Origin: Devosia psychrophila
GTDB taxonomy: Bacteria; Pseudomonadota; Alphaproteobacteria; Rhizobiales; Devosiaceae
Length of the DNA: 64,000 nucleotides
NCBI RefSeq assembly: GCF_000971275.1
Contig: NZ_LAPV01000153.1
Coordinates: 1 to 64,000 of the forward strand
Direction: 5' to 3'
A program made the position numbers and the translations under genes. The notes under the pieces were generated by a model that saw nothing but the letters and a program-made list of their open reading frames with translations, searched no databases and was not told where the DNA came from. Positions 50,976 to 60,142 of this stretch are shown piece after piece. How positions within the stretch are numbered: the stretch's first letter is position 1; each line of letters starts with the position of its first letter.

Positions 50976-52013
50976 TTACTCGGCGGCTTGAGCGGTGGCG
51001 AATTGCGGCGCAGCAGGGGCAGCCGCACCACGGATGATGAAGGCGATCGCGTCGGCCGAGGCCGGGTTGCGGAAGCCATGCACGAGGCCGATCGGAACGG
51101 TCAAAGTGTCGCCAGCGCCCAGGATCAAAGTGCCCTCGGACCAGTTGAATTCCAGCGTACCGGACTGCACGAAGATCACTTCCCGCTCGGAGCGCGAATG
51201 CTGGGCAACCACGGCGCCGGTTTCGAGCTTCAGGCGACGCAGCGCGAAATCATGCGTCCAGTGGCCGATGATCGGACCGGCCTTGAAGCCATCCTGCGCA
51301 TCGACATCGCCGATCAGCGCGGCTTCTTCGACGCCCTCGCCAGCCAGCGGCGAGCTTGGATTGCCGGCCATCTTGGCGTGCGGAATGTAGTATTTGGACA
51401 GCTCATCCATTGACGGGGTAGCCAGCTCTGCCATTTTTTCGGCAGTTGGGGGCTGCTCGAGTTCGGCGCCTTCCGGCACGGTTTCGCCGATCGTGGTATC
51501 GACCAGCTTGCCGCCCTTAAGCAGCTTGAGGCCGAAATCCTCGGCCATCTTGAACACCGACGGGGCCCAGACAACCTTGCCCGGATCGTCATGGCCGAGC
51601 ACCACGGCGAGGAAGCCGGTGCCCTCGTCGCGCTTTTCGAAGCCGCGGAACATGTGGGTCGGGACGGTCGCCACGTCACCTGGCTCGACGTCTAGATAGC
51701 CTTCGTCCTTGTTGGCGCCGAAGACGAAGCGCCACTTGCCGGTGTGGACGAGGAAGGTTTCGGCAGTCAGGTGGGAATGCTGGCTATTGGTGCAGCCGAA
51801 CGGCTGGCGGGCGGCGCCGAAGTTGAAGCCGTGCGCCTCGGGGATATGCACCACCTGTGCCTTGTTCTCGGACACGCCCGGTCCGATGATGGTGAAGTTT
51901 TCTTTACGGTCGGAGCCGGGCGTGCGCGCGTCGATAAACGCGTTGCGCAGGCCCTTGAGGTCGGCATAGCGCACGAGGCGCTTTTCCATTTCGGCTTGGG
52001 TCCACTGGGTCAT
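50976..52013 (-). CDS. Two-domain cupin protein
   Basis: 345 residues. First cupin at about 75-160 (NSQHSHLTAETFLVHTGKWRFVFGANKDEG, then DVEPGDVATVPTHMFRGFE with the third His), second at about 260-330 (VVAQHSRSEREVIFVQSGTLEF and LTVPIGLVHGFRN). Metal ligands look intact in both. Such bicupins include dioxygenases and isomerases. First gene of a three-gene operon; an operator copy lies 38 bp before the start. Confidence 0.88.
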   Translation of the reverse strand: MTQWTQAEMEKRLVRYADLKGLRNAFIDARTPGSDRKENFTIIGPGVSENKAQVVHIPEAHGFNFGAARQPFGCTNSQHSHLTAETFLVHTGKWRFVFGANKDEGYLDVEPGDVATVPTHMFRGFEKRDEGTGFLAVVLGHDDPGKVVWAPSVFKMAEDFGLKLLKGGKLVDTTIGETVPEGAELEQPPTAEKMAELATPSMDELSKYYIPHAKMAGNPSSPLAGEGVEEAALIGDVDAQDGFKAGPIIGHWTHDFALRRLKLETGAVVAQHSRSEREVIFVQSGTLEFNWSEGTLILGAGDTLTVPIGLVHGFRNPASADAIAFIIRGAAAPAAPQFATAQAAE

Positions 52014-52050
52014 GGGACAGTCCTTTCACTCGCAAGAATGGGGATAAGTT

Positions 52051-52066
52051 TTGCATTCGTATGCAT
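52051..52066. promoter_or_regulatory. Operator copy 2 of the catabolic regulon
   Basis: TTGCATTCGTATGCAT, one mismatch from the consensus palindrome, 38 bp upstream of the cupin gene, a place where bound repressor would block the promoter. Confidence 0.75.
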
Positions 52067-52137
52067 AGCGCGCGCTAAGTGCGTCGAATTGTTGACAGAC
52101 GTGCCCGCGGCGGTCCGCGGGAGGTGTTGGATAGTCA

Positions 52138-53208
52138 TCACGCCTCCTTGGGCCGATAGATCTGCTGGCCGTCGCGCATGACGATGCCGGCGGCGGGAAG
52201 CCGCGCCGAGGTGCGAACGAACAGGTCGCCGTTGAGGATGCGATGCTCGGCTTCGATTTCGCCGCTGGCAATCTGGTCCATCAGGATTTCGACGGTGGCC
52301 TCGACCATGCGCTTGACCGGCTGGCTCATCGAGGTGATGCCATAGGAGGTCCACTTGGCCGGGCCCACGTCGTCATAGCCGACGATGGACAGATCCTCGG
52401 GTATCCTGATGCCAAATTCATGGCGGGCAACGTCCATCACGGCGACGGCCATATGATCATTGGCGACGAACAGGGCTTCGGGACGATCGGCGCGCGAGAA
52501 CATTTTCCGCGCGGCAGCTTCCGCGTCGGGGCGCGAATAATTGCCGGTCTCGATGACGACGGTGTCGAAACCAAGTGCGGCGAGGCCTTCGACATATCCT
52601 TGCTGACGGTCGCGGTTGGTCGATGAGTTTTCGAGGCCTGCGATATATCCAAATGTCTTATGGCCGCCGGCGACGAAGAAATCGGCAATGCGCCTGCCGC
52701 CTTCCTTGTTGCGCGTAGTGACGCTGGAAACGGCGTCGCGCTCGGTGGTGCGGTTGAACAGGACCACGGGAATGCCTGCGGTAGCGCATTCTTCCGATAG
52801 CTCGGACGACAGCGAGGTCGAGGCCAGGATGATACCATCGACGCGATATTGCATCAGCTGGTCGAACACCGGATCGCTATCGCGGTCCATGAAGCCGGTG
52901 AACAGCAGCAGGTGATAATTCTCGGCAGCCAGCGCCCGGCCCAGTTCTTCGAGTACGTCGGGATAAAACAGGTTTTCGAGATAGGCCATCACCACGGCGA
53001 TGATGCGCGATCGGTTGGTAATCAGCGAGCGGGCGATGGCATTTGGCCGGTACCCCAGCTGCTTGGCCGAGGCGAGAACCTTGGTCCGAGTCTTGGATGA
53101 AATCGAGGCGCCGGGGGTAAAGGTACGCGAGACAGCCGATTGCGAGACGCCCGCATGTTCGGCGACCTGGCTCGAGGTGACGCCCGGTTTTTTTACTCCG
53201 ATGTCCAT
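52138..53208 (-). CDS. LacI-family regulator of the catabolic locus
   Basis: 356 residues from MDIGVKKPGV. HTH VTSSQVAEHAGVSQSAVSRTFTPG, hinge NAIARSLITNRSRIIAVVMA, effector domain with DGIILASTSLSSELSEEC and IVGYDDVGPAKWTSYGITSM. Similar to many sugar or sugar-acid regulators. Encoded at the end of the HisD2-SDR unit, overlapping the SDR stop by 16 bp, so it is likely under its own control through the operator at 55307. The five TTGCATNCGNATGCAA sites in this locus are its likely targets. Confidence 0.9.
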   Translation of the reverse strand: MDIGVKKPGVTSSQVAEHAGVSQSAVSRTFTPGASISSKTRTKVLASAKQLGYRPNAIARSLITNRSRIIAVVMAYLENLFYPDVLEELGRALAAENYHLLLFTGFMDRDSDPVFDQLMQYRVDGIILASTSLSSELSEECATAGIPVVLFNRTTERDAVSSVTTRNKEGGRRIADFFVAGGHKTFGYIAGLENSSTNRDRQQGYVEGLAALGFDTVVIETGNYSRPDAEAAARKMFSRADRPEALFVANDHMAVAVMDVARHEFGIRIPEDLSIVGYDDVGPAKWTSYGITSMSQPVKRMVEATVEILMDQIASGEIEAEHRILNGDLFVRTSARLPAAGIVMRDGQQIYRPKEA

Positions 53209-53957
53209 CCACCATCCACCAGAAGGGAAGCCCCGGTCACCAAAGCGGCGGCGTCGGAGGCGAGGAACACTATCGGACCCATGATATCCTCGACCTTGCC
53301 GAGGCGACCCAGCTTGATCTTGGACAGAACCCATGACCTGAAATCCGGATCACTGAGGTTCTTGGCGGTCAATTCGGTCTCGATGAAGGTCGGGCAGACG
53401 GTATTGACGCGGATATTATGAGCGCCGAGCTCGATAGCCATGGCCTTGCTCAGGCCTTCAACTGCAAACTTGCTGGCGGCATAGACGGCGCGGTTCGGCC
53501 CGCCGACATGGCCCATCTGGGACGAAATATGGATGATGGAGCCGGGCAGACCCGACTCCATCAGTCGCGCCACAACCGCCTGGGAGACGAAAAGCGTGGC
53601 GGATAGGTTCAGGTCCATCACCGCCTGGTAATTGGCCGGGGTGATGTCGGCAAAGCTGGAGTGGCGCGCCGTGCCGGCCGAATTGACGAGGATCTGGAAT
53701 GGCTCGACTTCGGCGACGAACTGGCGGACCGCGTCATTGTCGGTGATGTCGAGGGCAACTCCCTCGGCACCCAACCCGGCATCGGCCATCTGGTTGACCA
53801 GCGCCTCGATATCGCCGGCCGTGCGGGCCGCAATGGTCACCGCGGCACCGGCTTCAGCCAGCGCCACCGACGCGCCCAGCCCGATGCCGCGTGTGCCCCC
53901 GGTTACGAGGGCGCGCTTGCCATCAAGACGGAAGCTGGGGGTGCGCGGCAGGGTCAT
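53193..53957 (-). CDS. Short-chain dehydrogenase/reductase
   Basis: 254 residues. Rossmann motif ALVTGGTRGIGLGASVAL, NSAG, catalytic Ser in IIHISSQMGHVGGPN, and YAASK; end FLASDAAALVTGASLLVDGG. Classical NAD(P)-dependent SDR, probably oxidising a hydroxy group of the pathway substrate. Start chosen at MTLPRTPSFRL, which directly follows the HisD-like gene (1 bp gap). Confidence 0.92.
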   Translation of the reverse strand: MTLPRTPSFRLDGKRALVTGGTRGIGLGASVALAEAGAAVTIAARTAGDIEALVNQMADAGLGAEGVALDITDNDAVRQFVAEVEPFQILVNSAGTARHSSFADITPANYQAVMDLNLSATLFVSQAVVARLMESGLPGSIIHISSQMGHVGGPNRAVYAASKFAVEGLSKAMAIELGAHNIRVNTVCPTFIETELTAKNLSDPDFRSWVLSKIKLGRLGKVEDIMGPIVFLASDAAALVTGASLLVDGGWTSE

Positions 53958-53958
53958 G

Positions 53959-55284
53959 CTATTCGGCAGCCTCGCGCGGGGTGGCGCCAGTGCCATAGGG
54001 CACATTGCGGCCGCCGTAGCGGCGCACGCGCACATTGGCCTGTTCCGCGTGGCCAACGAAGCCTTCAAGCATAGAAATGCGCGAGCCGTATTCGCCGATC
54101 ATAGCCGAGGCCGCGTCGGTCGTGACGGTCTGCCACGTACAGGTCTTCATGAATTTCCCCACCCACAGGCCACCCGTATAGCGCGCCGCCTTCATCGTGG
54201 GGAGGGTGTGATTGGTGCCAATCACCTTATCGCCATAGGCGACATTGGTGCGGGGTCCGAGGAATAGCGCGCCATAGTTGGTGATATTGTCACGGAACCA
54301 CATGTCGCGGTCGGTCATCACCTGCACATGCTCGGAAGCGATGCGGTCGGCTTCGGCCAGCATTTCCTCGTAGCTGTCGCATACGATGACTTCGCCGAAG
54401 TCGTTCCACGATTTGCGAGCAATCTCGCCGGTTGGCAGGATGGCCAGCAGGCGCTCGATTTCGGCCATGGTCTCGCGGGCCAGCTTTTCCGAATTGGTCA
54501 AAAGGATTGCCGGCGTGGTCGGACCATGCTCGGCTTGGCCGAGCAGATCGGTGGCGCAGATTTCGCCGTCAACGGTTTCATCGGCGATGACCAGGGTCTC
54601 GGTCGGGCCGGCAAAGAGGTCGATGCCGACGCGTCCGAACAACTGGCGCTTGGCTTCGGCGACGAAGGCATTGCCGGGGCCGACCAGCATATCGATGGCG
54701 ACGATGCTCTCGGTGCCGATCGCCATCGCGCCGATGGCCTGAATGCCGCCGAGGACGTAGATTTCATCGGCACCGGCCATTGCTTGTGCGGCAACGACGG
54801 CCGGTGCCGGCTTGGCTCCAAAGGGTGGAGCACAAGTGATGACGCGCTCGCAGCCGGCGACCTTGGCGGTGATTACCGACATATGGGCCGAGGCGAGCAG
54901 CGGATATTTGCCGCCGGGGACATAGCAGCCCACGGCATTGATCGGGACATGCTTGTGGCCGAGGATGACGCCGGGCAGCGTTTCGATCTCGAGGTCCTGC
55001 ATGGTGGCGCGCTGCGCCTGCGCAAAATTGCGCACCTGGGTCTGGGCGAATTCGATGTCGATCAAATCCTGGTCGGTCAGCTGGGCCATGCAGTCGTCAA
55101 TTTCGCGCTGGCTGAGGCGGAAATCGGTGCGGTCCCAGTTATCGAACTTCTGCGACAGCTCGCGCACAGCCGCATCGCCGCGCTTTTCGATATCGCCGAG
55201 AATGCCTTCTACGGTGGCGCGGACTTGACGATCCGCCTCCGCCCGCTCCTCGACATTTTTACCGCGCTTAAGCCAAACTGGCAT
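53959..55284 (-). CDS. Histidinol-dehydrogenase-like dehydrogenase 2 (sulfopropanediol 3-dehydrogenase-like)
   Basis: 441 residues from [10 protein letters not shown] with AAAAGGAG upstream. [76 protein letters not shown] (Gln and His ligands), [31 protein letters not shown] and [21 protein letters not shown]. The sequence is strongly of the type annotated as sulfopropanediol 3-dehydrogenase (HpsN) as I recall it, yet no sulfo-lyase is present in the window. First gene of the unit with the operator 23 bp upstream. Confidence 0.88.
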   Translation of the reverse strand: MPVWLKRGKNVEERAEADRQVRATVEGILGDIEKRGDAAVRELSQKFDNWDRTDFRLSQREIDDCMAQLTDQDLIDIEFAQTQVRNFAQAQRATMQDLEIETLPGVILGHKHVPINAVGCYVPGGKYPLLASAHMSVITAKVAGCERVITCAPPFGAKPAPAVVAAQAMAGADEIYVLGGIQAIGAMAIGTESIVAIDMLVGPGNAFVAEAKRQLFGRVGIDLFAGPTETLVIADETVDGEICATDLLGQAEHGPTTPAILLTNSEKLARETMAEIERLLAILPTGEIARKSWNDFGEVIVCDSYEEMLAEADRIASEHVQVMTDRDMWFRDNITNYGALFLGPRTNVAYGDKVIGTNHTLPTMKAARYTGGLWVGKFMKTCTWQTVTTDAASAMIGEYGSRISMLEGFVGHAEQANVRVRRYGGRNVPYGTGATPREAAE

Positions 55285-55306
55285 GTGCCGCTCCTTTTTC
55301 GCTATT

Positions 55307-55322
55307 CTGCATACGTATGCAA
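55307..55322. promoter_or_regulatory. Operator copy 3 of the catabolic regulon
   Basis: CTGCATACGTATGCAA contains the perfect 14-bp palindrome TGCATACGTATGCA, 23 bp upstream of the HisD2 start. Confidence 0.75.
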
Positions 55323-55372
55323 ATTTGTAAATATCGACCTTCGTGCGCGCCCGATAAAGGCATCGCAAACTT

Positions 55373-56929
55373 TCAGGTCGGCTGTGGTGGACGCTGGACA
55401 GCGTGATCGGTGGCGCGCTCGAACGCGTCGCCTAACTGGATGATCGTGGCCTCGGCGTGATGGCGGCCAATGACCTGCATGCCGATGGGCAGGCCGTCAT
55501 GGAAGCCGATGGGCAAAGCCAGCACCGGGTGACCGCTGACGTTGAAGCCGATGGTGCGCATCGGGGTCCAGACGGCTTCCTTTTCGAAGGGCGCGGCCAA
55601 CAAAGCAGTGGTTAGCGCGCCAACGGTGACGATGGCGTCGTGGCGGTCGAGCAGGCGATCGACCTCGCTGCGGAAGCGCGAGCCGGCATTGCGGGCCGCG
55701 GTCAGTTCTCCATCGGTCACGGCAACACCTGCTGCAATGCTCAGGAAGGCGCGACGGCCGAAGGCTTCGGGATGATCACGCAGTTCGGGGGCGTGATAAT
55801 CGAAGCTTTCCTTGTGCAGGATCGCAGCGGCGGCGACTTCGACGGCAGGATAATCGGGGAGTTCGATTTCCTCGATGACGGCACCAAGTTGCGACAGGGT
55901 CGAGATGGCCGCATCCATGGCCGTCAGCACGGCGGACATGGTCTGTGGATCGCGGGCGAACCAGTTGCGGGCGTAGCCGATGCGCTTGCCGGCGATGGAT
56001 TGTCCGATCAACCGCGAGGCGGAGCGCTCTGCCGGCAGATCGGCGATGACGTCCAGCGTCAGCGCGGCTTCGGCGACGGTAGCGCTCATCGGGCCTATAT
56101 GGTCCATGCTGGCGGACATGGCGAGCACGCCGGAGTTTGGCACTAGGCCGAGGGTGGGCTTGAGACCGACGACGCCGCAATAGAAGGCCGGGCCACGCAG
56201 CGAGCCGCCGGTGTCGGTGCCAAGCGTGGTGCGCAGCAGGCCACCTGCAACAGCGACGGCGCTGCCGGAGGAGGAGCCGCCGGTGATGTGGTCGAGGCTC
56301 CAGGGGTTGCGCGCTGGTGGGAACGCCCCGCGATCGTCGGGGCCAACCGTACCCCATTCGTACGTTGCGAGCTTGCCGATGATGATTGCGCCGGCAGCAC
56401 GCAGGCGCTTGACGACTTCTGCGTCAGTTTGGGCAACTGCAGTTTTGCGACCCGGCGCATTAGCAGTAGTCGGCAGGCCTTCGACGTCGATCAGGTCTTT
56501 GATGCCGACCGGAATGCCCTGCAGGTGGCCAGAGTCACCGCCTTCGGCGAAGTCGGCATCGGCCCGGCGGGCGGCGGCCAAAGCGCCTTCGCGGTCGACG
56601 GCGTAAAAGGCTCGATAGACGGTGTCGCGCGCTTCGATGCGCCGGATATACGCCTCGACCAAGGCGACGGAGGTGAGGCGGCCATCGCGCAGGCAATTTC
56701 CCTGTTCGAAAAGGGACAGATCAAGCGCGGCGTCGGCAGCGCTTTCGGTATTTGCCGGTAACGACGCATCTAGCCCAGTCAGGCCATCGCTCATCCATGC
56801 GACGAGCTTATAAACGCTTTGGGCCTCGTCGGCGTTCATGGTCAGGCCATGGCGGGCGAGGCTATCGGCGAAGGCCTTGCGGCTCGCCTGCTCGGTTGGG
56901 TCGATGGCCAAAGCCGGCTCCCCGATCAT
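55373..56929 (-). CDS. Amidase-signature hydrolase
   Basis: 518 residues from [10 protein letters not shown]; earlier in-frame starts overlap the ABC gene. Signature Ser-cisSer-Lys: Lys in [20 protein letters not shown], then [17 protein letters not shown] with the cis-Ser and the nucleophile Ser in [22 protein letters not shown]. Cleaves an amide or possibly an ester. Last gene of the sugar-type ABC operon (its start overlaps the stop of the ATPase gene), so the imported compound or a derivative probably has an amide bond. Confidence 0.9.
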   Translation of the reverse strand: MIGEPALAIDPTEQASRKAFADSLARHGLTMNADEAQSVYKLVAWMSDGLTGLDASLPANTESAADAALDLSLFEQGNCLRDGRLTSVALVEAYIRRIEARDTVYRAFYAVDREGALAAARRADADFAEGGDSGHLQGIPVGIKDLIDVEGLPTTANAPGRKTAVAQTDAEVVKRLRAAGAIIIGKLATYEWGTVGPDDRGAFPPARNPWSLDHITGGSSSGSAVAVAGGLLRTTLGTDTGGSLRGPAFYCGVVGLKPTLGLVPNSGVLAMSASMDHIGPMSATVAEAALTLDVIADLPAERSASRLIGQSIAGKRIGYARNWFARDPQTMSAVLTAMDAAISTLSQLGAVIEEIELPDYPAVEVAAAAILHKESFDYHAPELRDHPEAFGRRAFLSIAAGVAVTDGELTAARNAGSRFRSEVDRLLDRHDAIVTVGALTTALLAAPFEKEAVWTPMRTIGFNVSGHPVLALPIGFHDGLPIGMQVIGRHHAEATIIQLGDAFERATDHAVQRPPQPT

Positions 56930-56930
56930 T

Positions 56931-57989
56931 TCAGATGCCCGGAACGATACGCTGGCCGGTCGACTGGTCAAACAGGTGACAGGCGGCGGGCGCGATGTTG
57001 ACGCGGACTACGTCGCCGATTTCGGCGCGATAGTCCTTGGCGACCTTGATCGAGACCAGTTCTCCAGCGACGCGCATGGAAATCATGGTGGCCTCGCCGA
57101 GCAGTTCCACGGTGTAAATCGGGGCCTCGATCTGCCCTGTTTCGCCAGCCATGACGGCGTCTTCGGCGCGGAAGCCGAGGGTGACAGGACCATTGACCTG
57201 GGTCGATAGACCATCCACGCGAATGTGGTCGCCGGTGAATACGCCATCCTGCATGTGGCCGGGGATAAGGTTCATGGCCGGCGAGCCGATGAAGCTGGCG
57301 ACGAAGGTGTTGGCCGGACGATCGTAAATTTCCATCGGCGTGCCGACCTGCTGAATCAGGCCCTTGCTCATCACCACGACGCGGTCGGCGAGGGTCATGG
57401 CCTCGATCTGGTCGTGGGTGACATAGATGGTAGTGCGCTTGAGCGTGTGGTGCAGGTTCTTGATCTGGGCGCGGGTCGATACGCGCAGCTTGGCATCGAG
57501 ATTGGATAGCGGCTCGTCCATCAGGAAGGCATTGGGCTCGCGCACGATGGCGCGGGCCAGCGCAACGCGCTGGCGTTGGCCACCGGACAAGGCCGCCGGG
57601 CGACGCTGCAGGAAATCATCGAGTTCGACCATCTTGGAGGCGGCCATGACGCGATCATGGTGCTGCTCCTGCGGGACTTTGCGGACCTTGAGCGGGAAAC
57701 GGATGTTCTCGTAGACCGTCATGTTCGGATAGAGCCCGTAGCTCTGGAAAACCATGGAGATATCGCGGTCTTTGGGCTCGAGCTTGTTGACCAAGCGGTC
57801 GCCGATCCAGATCTCGCCTTCGGTGACGTCTTCCAGCCCGGCGATCATGCGCATGGTGGTGGTCTTGCCGCAGCCGGATGGACCGAGCAGGACGAGGAAT
57901 TCCTGATCGGCAATGTCGAGGTTGAAATTGTCGACGCCGACAAAATTGGTCCAGCGCTTGGAGACGTTCTTAAGACGGATCTGGGCCAT
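56931..57989 (-). CDS. Sugar-type ABC transporter ATP-binding protein (UgpC/MalK-like)
   Basis: 352 residues. Walker A GPSGCGKTTTMRMIAG, signature LSGGQRQRVALARAI, Walker B FLMDEPLSNLD, H-loop YVTHDQIEAMTLADR, then the MalK-type C-terminal TOBE regulatory domain (about 235 to the end). Works with the two permeases just upstream and the binding protein. Confidence 0.93.
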   Translation of the reverse strand: MAQIRLKNVSKRWTNFVGVDNFNLDIADQEFLVLLGPSGCGKTTTMRMIAGLEDVTEGEIWIGDRLVNKLEPKDRDISMVFQSYGLYPNMTVYENIRFPLKVRKVPQEQHHDRVMAASKMVELDDFLQRRPAALSGGQRQRVALARAIVREPNAFLMDEPLSNLDAKLRVSTRAQIKNLHHTLKRTTIYVTHDQIEAMTLADRVVVMSKGLIQQVGTPMEIYDRPANTFVASFIGSPAMNLIPGHMQDGVFTGDHIRVDGLSTQVNGPVTLGFRAEDAVMAGETGQIEAPIYTVELLGEATMISMRVAGELVSIKVAKDYRAEIGDVVRVNIAPAACHLFDQSTGQRIVPGI

Positions 57990-57996
57990 TACTGGA

Positions 57997-58887
57997 CTAG
58001 CCTTTCACTGCGCCGGCGGTCAGTCCGCTGACGATCTGGCGTTGGAAAAAGAGAACGAGGATGAACAGCGGCACGGTGGCCGAGACCACGGCGGCCACTG
58101 CAAACATGACATTGCCCTGTTCCTGCACCGAGCCGAGGAAACTTGAGATCTTGGGCACCATGGTCTGGTTATCTGAGGACAGCAGCATAGAGGTGGTGGC
58201 GAAGTCGTTGTAGGCCAGCAGGAAGCTGAACAGGCCAGTGGTGACGACGCCCGGCCACATTACCGGAATGATGACGCGCCGGAACGCCTCGAAGCGTGAG
58301 CAGCCGTCGACCATGGCGCTTTCGTCGAGATCCTTGGGGATCGACAGGAAGAACGAGTGCAGCATCCACAGCGTGAAGGGCTGATTGATGGCCACCAGCA
58401 CGATGATCGAGGTCGGCAGCACGCCCCAGATATTGAGCTGGAAGAAGGGCAACAGGTAGCCCGAAACCAGCGTGATATGTGGCATGGCACGGAACACCAG
58501 CGCCAGGATCAATATCCAGAAGGCATAGCCCCGGCCCGAGCGTGCCAGGGCATAGCCGCCCAAGGTTCCCAGCGTCAGCGAAATGATCGTGACCGAGACT
58601 GTCACGATGGCGGTATTGCCGGCGGCGCGCCAGAATTCGCGGGTCACCCAGGCGCCGTAATAGCCGTCGCCGGTGAAAGAGTTGCCGTCATTCTGGGCCT
58701 GGGTGTAGGTGCCGAAAATAGCGTTCCACCAGCTTTGGCGGGAGAAGAAATCGGGCTCGACCTTGAACGATCCCCAGACGGTCCAGATGAAGGGGAATGC
58801 GGCCAGCACGACCCAGATCACGATGAAAACGGTGATGAGAATAGTCAGCGGCAGCGGGCGTTTTTGCGACAGCGTTGCGTCAGACAT
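57997..58887 (-). CDS. Carbohydrate-type ABC transporter permease (MalG-like)
   Basis: 296 residues, six membrane segments. First segment ILITVFIVIWVVLAAFPFIW, EAA loop DESAMVDGCSRFEAFRRVIIPVMWPG, end FQRQIVSGLTAGAVKG, which is the typical MalG ending. 7 bp before the ATPase gene. Confidence 0.93.
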   Translation of the reverse strand: MSDATLSQKRPLPLTILITVFIVIWVVLAAFPFIWTVWGSFKVEPDFFSRQSWWNAIFGTYTQAQNDGNSFTGDGYYGAWVTREFWRAAGNTAIVTVSVTIISLTLGTLGGYALARSGRGYAFWILILALVFRAMPHITLVSGYLLPFFQLNIWGVLPTSIIVLVAINQPFTLWMLHSFFLSIPKDLDESAMVDGCSRFEAFRRVIIPVMWPGVVTTGLFSFLLAYNDFATTSMLLSSDNQTMVPKISSFLGSVQEQGNVMFAVAAVVSATVPLFILVLFFQRQIVSGLTAGAVKG

Positions 58888-58890
58888 GGG

Positions 58891-59922
58891 TCACACCACC
58901 TTGTGGTTGAATTCTTGCCAGGTGCGGATCAGCACCGGCATCAGCAGGACGATGACGCCGACAATGGTCAGCACCGAGGTGGCGCCGGCCGAACCGAACA
59001 GTTTGGCGTCGCCGGACAGGTCGTTGAAAATCAGCCAGCTCAACGACGTTGCATTGGCTTCAGCCGAGAAACCGACGATGGGCTCGAAAACCCGGAAATT
59101 GTCCATCAGTTGCACCAGGGCGACAAAGGTGGCCAGCGGCGCCAGATGGGGAATGATGACGAAGCGGATGCGCTCCCAGCGACTGGCACCGTCGATCATC
59201 GCCGATTCGAGCGTGTCGCCCGGCACCGTTTGCAGGCCGGCATAAAACACCACGAAGCTGAAGGGCGCATTGGTCCAGACGCCATAAAACAGCAGCGAGG
59301 CCCAGGTCAGCACCGGCGAAGCGCGCAGCGACAGCGTCGGGTCGTTGAACAGGTGTTGCAGGCTGGCACCGATGATGCCGTTCGACTGGATCATCCAGTA
59401 AAGGATCAGCGAGCCGATCAGCGGCGTGATGATCATGGGCAGCAGCGAGAAAAAGATCACCGGCCCCTTGGTCACCTTGGGCAGTGCATTGACCGCCAGC
59501 GCGATGGCAAAGCCAAGGGCCATGGCCAGCGGCGTCACCACGAAGCAGAACACCAGCGTGAAGCTCAGCGCTTTGTAGAAGGGCAGATTGTAGATGCGGG
59601 TGGCGATATCGCCGAAGCCATTATTGCTGGCAAGGATTGCGCCGATCTCATTAACGGCCAGGTGACCGCGATTGAGGTAGGTGCCAAGCCCGTTAAACTG
59701 GCCCATCGGCTTTTCCGCGCGCAATTCCGCCATGGCGGCAGTGTCGACGCGGGTCTCGGTGGTGCAGCCGCCAAAGGGCTGGCAGCTCTCGACCTCGACC
59801 AGCACGCGGGCATGCTCGACGTGCAGGCTCTGCACGATCACCGAAACGATCGGTAGCGCGATGAACAGCACCATCGCGATCAGCGAGGGCAAGATGAAGG
59901 CAAAGAATGTCTTATGCGGCAT
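58891..59922 (-). CDS. Carbohydrate-type ABC transporter permease (MalF-like)
   Basis: 343 residues from MPHKTFFAFI, chosen because GGGGAGG lies upstream. Six or more membrane segments; a periplasmic region after the first (about 35-95) has the unusual paired Cys of CQPFGGCTTETR. EAA loop ESAMIDGASRWERIRFVIIP. Followed by the second permease after 3 bp. Confidence 0.92.
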   Translation of the reverse strand: MPHKTFFAFILPSLIAMVLFIALPIVSVIVQSLHVEHARVLVEVESCQPFGGCTTETRVDTAAMAELRAEKPMGQFNGLGTYLNRGHLAVNEIGAILASNNGFGDIATRIYNLPFYKALSFTLVFCFVVTPLAMALGFAIALAVNALPKVTKGPVIFFSLLPMIITPLIGSLILYWMIQSNGIIGASLQHLFNDPTLSLRASPVLTWASLLFYGVWTNAPFSFVVFYAGLQTVPGDTLESAMIDGASRWERIRFVIIPHLAPLATFVALVQLMDNFRVFEPIVGFSAEANATSLSWLIFNDLSGDAKLFGSAGATSVLTIVGVIVLLMPVLIRTWQEFNHKVV

Positions 59923-59989
59923 GCAATGCCTCCCCGGAAGCTGAGCTGGCGAGTGTGCGCTGACCATAGTCTGGTGCGCAAATATATCA

Positions 59990-60098
59990 GTCGACACCCT
60001 CCCCCTTGCGGGGAGGGATCAAGGGAGGGGGTCGTTTGGCCCTAATATCGGGGCTAAACGCCACCCCCTCCCAACCTCCCCCGTCAAGGGGGAGGTGC
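59990..60098. repeat. Class B palindromic repeat inside the ABC operon
   Basis: Starts GTCGACACCCTCCCCCTTGC and ends CCCCCGTCAAGGGGGAGGTGC. It is the inverted copy of 10115-10219, including the hairpin-forming core GGCCCTAATATCGGGGCTAA. It lies between the binding-protein gene and the first permease gene, a place where a hairpin can protect the upstream message, as at other binding-protein genes. Confidence 0.75.
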
Positions 60099-60142
60099 AT
60101 TCCGTGGATGGGCACAATCCGCCCCATCCGGGACGGTTACCC

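Noticed and set aside
47349-55284. Histidine biosynthesis (hisD) for the two HisD-like genes
   Set aside because: Two copies, catabolic neighbours, a shared LacI operator and different active-site surroundings argue against it.
58357-59856. 499-codon plus-strand frame over the permease genes
   Set aside because: Gln/His/Arg-rich translation typical of the antisense of membrane-protein genes; no motifs.
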